From assembly GCA_017459225.1 (NCBI GenBank), contig JAFUDL010000064.1, positions 1 to 9,645 on the forward strand: a stretch of DNA of 9,645 nt, in the 5' to 3' direction. The translations under genes and the position numbers were made by a program. Of this stretch, positions 7,299 to 9,645 are shown piece after piece (the stretch's first letter is position 1; each line of letters starts with the position of its first letter). Below the pieces are notes generated by a model. The model was given only the letters and a program-made list of their open reading frames with translations, was not told the origin of the DNA and made no database searches. This DNA is from Kiritimatiellia bacterium (lineage in GTDB: Bacteria > Verrucomicrobiota > Kiritimatiellia > RFP12 > UBA1067).

Positions 7299-8602
7299 CA
7301 TTCCACCACGTCGAGAACTAGGTCGCGAGAGGCGGGCATGTCGGGGCCGATTACGACGGCATTGCGGACAAGCCGGGCCGCTTCTTCGAGCGCTCCGCCA
7401 CGCGTTGCCGTTGCGAGGCGCGCAAGCGGCACGCCGACCTCCACGCGGTCGCCGCTAGTAACGCCAAGATCAACACCTGCAAGGAAGTCGACTGCCTCGT
7501 CGGACCGTGCGCGCCCCGCTCCCAGCAGAAACGCTGCCTCCGCCACGCCGCGCGCGTCTATCGATTGCACAAATCCGCTCTCCCCCGCCGTGACATCCAT
7601 TGCCTCCACAGGCGCAAGGCGTGACTTGGCGAACGCCTCCAGGCTTCCGCCGTGCAGCTCCACCATCCTAGCAAAGCGACGGTACGCGTCGCCGCTCACA
7701 AGTTTCCTGCGGCATTCGGCACGCGCCCCGTCGAGCGGCACGCCCTTCGCAAGCGACACCATGCGCGCGGCAAGCTCCACCGAAAGCTCCTCGACGTCGC
7801 GCGCGCGGCTTTCGCCCTTCAAAACGTCTATCGCCTCCTGCACTTCGTTGGCGTTGCCTACGGCGAAGCCAAGCGGTTCGTCCATGGCCGTCACAAGCGC
7901 GCACGCCTTGCGTCCTGCGCCCTTTGCGCCGTCCACAAGCGCGCGAGCGAGCGTCGCCGCGTCGGCGCGCGTCTGCATGAACGCGCCAGCGCCGCACTTC
8001 ACGTCGAAGACGAGCGTGCCCGCGCCCTCGGCGAGCTTCTTCGAGAGGATCGACGCGACGATGAGGGGAATCGACGGAACGGTGCCCGTGACGTCGCGCA
8101 GGCCGTAGAGCTTCTTGTCGGCCGGGGCGATCTCGGCCGTCTGCACTGTGAGCGTGCAGCCGCAGTCGCGCACCACGCGGCGATAGTCGGAAAGAGGCAA
8201 CGCCGCGACATAGCCGGGTATTGACTCCATCTTGTCGGCAGTGCCGCCGGTGAGGCCGAGGCCTCTTCCCGTAAGGGAGGGCACCGCGAGACCGCACGCG
8301 GCGGCGAGTGGCTGCGCCACAAGCGATATCTTGTCACCCACGCCGCCAGTTGAATGCTTGTCGGCCGAAGGCGGATATTCGCCCGCCGGCCATTCAAGGC
8401 ATGTTCCAGAGTCGCGCATCGCCTCGGTGAGCGCAAGCGTCTCGGCACCCGTCATGCCGCGGCAGCACACCGCCATCGCGAACGCCGCCATCTGGTAGTC
8501 AGGCACGCTACCTGCCGTGTATTCGCGCACCAGCTCGCGTATCTCGTCTGGGGCAAGCTCGCGCCCCTCGCGCTTGCGGTCCAGGAGAAGCTTAACTGTC
8601 AT
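7298..8602 (-). CDS. pdp: Pyrimidine-nucleoside phosphorylase (thymidine phosphorylase family)
   Basis: The enzyme splits thymidine or uridine with phosphate to free base and (deoxy)ribose-1-phosphate in cytoplasmic nucleoside salvage. At 434 residues it has the family's usual length. Visible motifs: DKHSTGGVGDK (81-91), the phosphate-binding segment; the family signature TGRGLGLTGGTADKMESIPG (111-130); and LRDVTGTVPSIPLIVASILSKK (168-189), where R169, S184 and K188 match the base-binding Arg171, Ser186 and Lys190 of Escherichia coli thymidine phosphorylase. The C-terminal domain (about 340-434) is complete. Whether it is thymidine-specific (deoA) or broad (pdp) cannot be decided by eye; the symbol is provisional. 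The ATG at 8602 follows GGAAGG on the minus strand. It lies 39 bases behind fmt, with a hairpin between. Confidence 0.93.
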   Translation of the reverse strand: MTVKLLLDRKREGRELAPDEIRELVREYTAGSVPDYQMAAFAMAVCCRGMTGAETLALTEAMRDSGTCLEWPAGEYPPSADKHSTGGVGDKISLVAQPLAAACGLAVPSLTGRGLGLTGGTADKMESIPGYVAALPLSDYRRVVRDCGCTLTVQTAEIAPADKKLYGLRDVTGTVPSIPLIVASILSKKLAEGAGTLVFDVKCGAGAFMQTRADAATLARALVDGAKGAGRKACALVTAMDEPLGFAVGNANEVQEAIDVLKGESRARDVEELSVELAARMVSLAKGVPLDGARAECRRKLVSGDAYRRFARMVELHGGSLEAFAKSRLAPVEAMDVTAGESGFVQSIDARGVAEAAFLLGAGRARSDEAVDFLAGVDLGVTSGDRVEVGVPLARLATATRGGALEEAARLVRNAVVIGPDMPASRDLVLDVVE

Positions 8603-8623
8603 GGCAACCTACCTTCCTTTCCG

Positions 8624-8641
8624 CGGCGGCGCAGGCCGCCG
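8624..8641 (-). other. GC-only hairpin between fmt and the phosphorylase gene
   Basis: A perfect 7-base stem, CGGCGGC / GCCGCCG, with a 4-base loop begins directly after the fmt stop. No T-run follows; the next bases are the purine-rich ribosome-binding site of the phosphorylase. It is more likely a processing or stability element, or chance in GC-rich DNA, than a terminator. Confidence 0.4.
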
Positions 8642-9631
8642 TCAGCTTTCGAGCAGCATGTCCACCTTCGGCGTGAGCGGACGCCCCCGCAGAAAATCGC
8701 CACCGGCGAGCTCGCGCGCGCCATCGGCCTTGAGCGCATTCAGCAGCAGCACGCCGTCGCCAGTACGCACCACCGGCCCACGCTCCATGATTGAAACTAC
8801 AGTGCCTGGCAGCTCTGCGCGCCAGGCGGGATTGATCTGGTCAGTCTTGAGGAACTCTACGCCCGTCACAACAACGCGCCCCGTGTTGCCCTTGCGGCGG
8901 AAGCGAGAGGGAAGGAATGTGTAGCAGCCGGGCCAGGGAGTGTAGGCGCGAAGAAGGCGCTCGATGTCGCTAGAGCGGCGGCGCCAGTCGATGAGGCCAT
9001 CGGTCTTCTTGATCTTGTGCGCGAAGGTGGCCTTCGCGTCCTCCTGCTCGATAGGAACGGGCAGCGTGCCGGCATCGAGCAACTTGAGCGTCTTGGCTAG
9101 CGTCACGCCGCCCGCGATGGCAAGTCGGTCCATCAGCGAATCGCCCGTGTCGTCGGAGTAGATGGGCTCCACAGCCTTTCTAAGGATCGGGCCGTCGTCC
9201 ATGCCCATTCCCATGCGGATGATCGACACTCCGGTGAGCTCGTCGCCGGCGAGCAGGGCCGCAGTCACTGGAGCGGCGCCTCGGTACTTGGGCAGCAGCG
9301 AGAAGTGGCAGTTCACGCAGCCGTGGCGGGGGAGAGTGAGAATATCCTCCTTGAGGAACTGCCCGAATGCGACGACGGCGATCACGTCAGGACGTCGCTC
9401 GCGAATCCACGCCACAGCTTCCGGCGCATTGACGTTTTCGGGGGTTATGCAGTCAACGATACCGCGCTCCTTGGCATAGCGGCGGCAAGGACACGGCGTG
9501 AGGTCGCGTCCGCGTCCTGCCGGGCGGTCTGGCTGCGTGACGAGCCCCACCACCTGCAGACCAGGCAGGCGCAGTATGGCGTGAAGGCAAGTGGCCGACG
9601 CCTGTGATGATCCCATGAACACTATTCTCAT
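8642..9631 (-). CDS. fmt: Methionyl-tRNA formyltransferase
   Basis: Fmt transfers a formyl group from 10-formyl-tetrahydrofolate to methionyl-initiator tRNA. The 329-residue length is normal. The N-terminal domain begins MRIVFMGSSQASATCL (Rossmann-like) and carries the family signature CVNCHFSLLPKYRGAAP (105-121); N107, H109 and D145 (in GMDDGPIL) correspond to the catalytic Asn106, His108 and Asp144 of E. coli Fmt. From about residue 205 the C-terminal OB-fold domain is recognisable (KIKKTDGLIDW, 207-217; LLRAYTPWPGCYTF, about 228-241). The position usually occupied by phenylalanine in MGTPxFA is altered to GSSQASA. The start at 9631 is supported by GGAGGG eight bases upstream (9645-9640). 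A second ATG at 9639 is out of frame and stops after three codons. Confidence 0.96.
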   Translation of the reverse strand: MRIVFMGSSQASATCLHAILRLPGLQVVGLVTQPDRPAGRGRDLTPCPCRRYAKERGIVDCITPENVNAPEAVAWIRERRPDVIAVVAFGQFLKEDILTLPRHGCVNCHFSLLPKYRGAAPVTAALLAGDELTGVSIIRMGMGMDDGPILRKAVEPIYSDDTGDSLMDRLAIAGGVTLAKTLKLLDAGTLPVPIEQEDAKATFAHKIKKTDGLIDWRRRSSDIERLLRAYTPWPGCYTFLPSRFRRKGNTGRVVVTGVEFLKTDQINPAWRAELPGTVVSIMERGPVVRTGDGVLLLNALKADGARELAGGDFLRGRPLTPKVDMLLES

Positions 9632-9639
9632 ATGTGCAT

Positions 9640-9645
9640 CCCTCC
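9640..9645 (-). promoter_or_regulatory. Ribosome-binding site of fmt
   Basis: GGAGGG on the minus strand lies eight bases before the fmt ATG at the very edge of the window. It selects 9631 over the nearby ATG at 9639, which touches it. Confidence 0.75.

Noticed and set aside
7269..8108. A 279-residue plus-strand frame opposite the phosphorylase
   Set aside because: Ser/Ala/Arg-rich shadow of a well-identified gene, with no recognisable domain.

Overview
The window is GC-rich and almost entirely coding. All nine genes lie on the minus strand and are read from right to left; no RNA gene, insertion sequence, CRISPR array or stretch over 300 bases without a gene was found. In order of transcription they are: fmt (methionyl-tRNA formyltransferase), a pyrimidine-nucleoside phosphorylase, a YchJ-type protein with two SEC-C motifs, a HAD-family phosphatase, a membrane-anchored TPR-like protein of unknown function, folB (dihydroneopterin aldolase), a two-domain sugar nucleotidyltransferase/sugar kinase resembling MurU fused to AmgK, a 737-residue protein of unknown family, and the N-terminal 211 residues of an Hsp33 chaperone that runs off the left edge.

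The genes are packed like an operon. Three junctions are 4-base ATGA overlaps (ychJ/HAD, folB/murU-amgK, murU-amgK/737-residue gene). Other gaps are 12 bases (before hslO), 28 (before folB), 39 (before the phosphorylase) and 67 (before the membrane protein). The largest gap is 104 bases (7194-7297), between the phosphorylase and ychJ. It holds a hairpin, an imperfect heptanucleotide tandem repeat and an AT-rich stretch that may be a promoter, so it is the likeliest boundary between transcription units.

Functionally the right part is housekeeping (initiator tRNA formylation, nucleoside salvage). The left part groups folate synthesis, a probable peptidoglycan-recycling enzyme and a redox chaperone around two uncharacterised proteins. 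If the fusion protein acts as its closest recognisable relatives do, it converts free MurNAc to MurNAc-1-phosphate and then UDP-MurNAc, the recycling route that bypasses MurA. The 737-residue protein is translationally coupled to it and carries a weak kinase-like pattern in its C-terminal half; it is the best candidate in the window for something undescribed.

Taxonomy cannot be fixed from this sequence. The AmgK/MurU type of recycling is known from Gram-negative bacteria, and a GC-rich genome with such fusions and orphan proteins would fit a member of the Planctomycetes-Verrucomicrobia-Kiritimatiellae group, but that is a guess.
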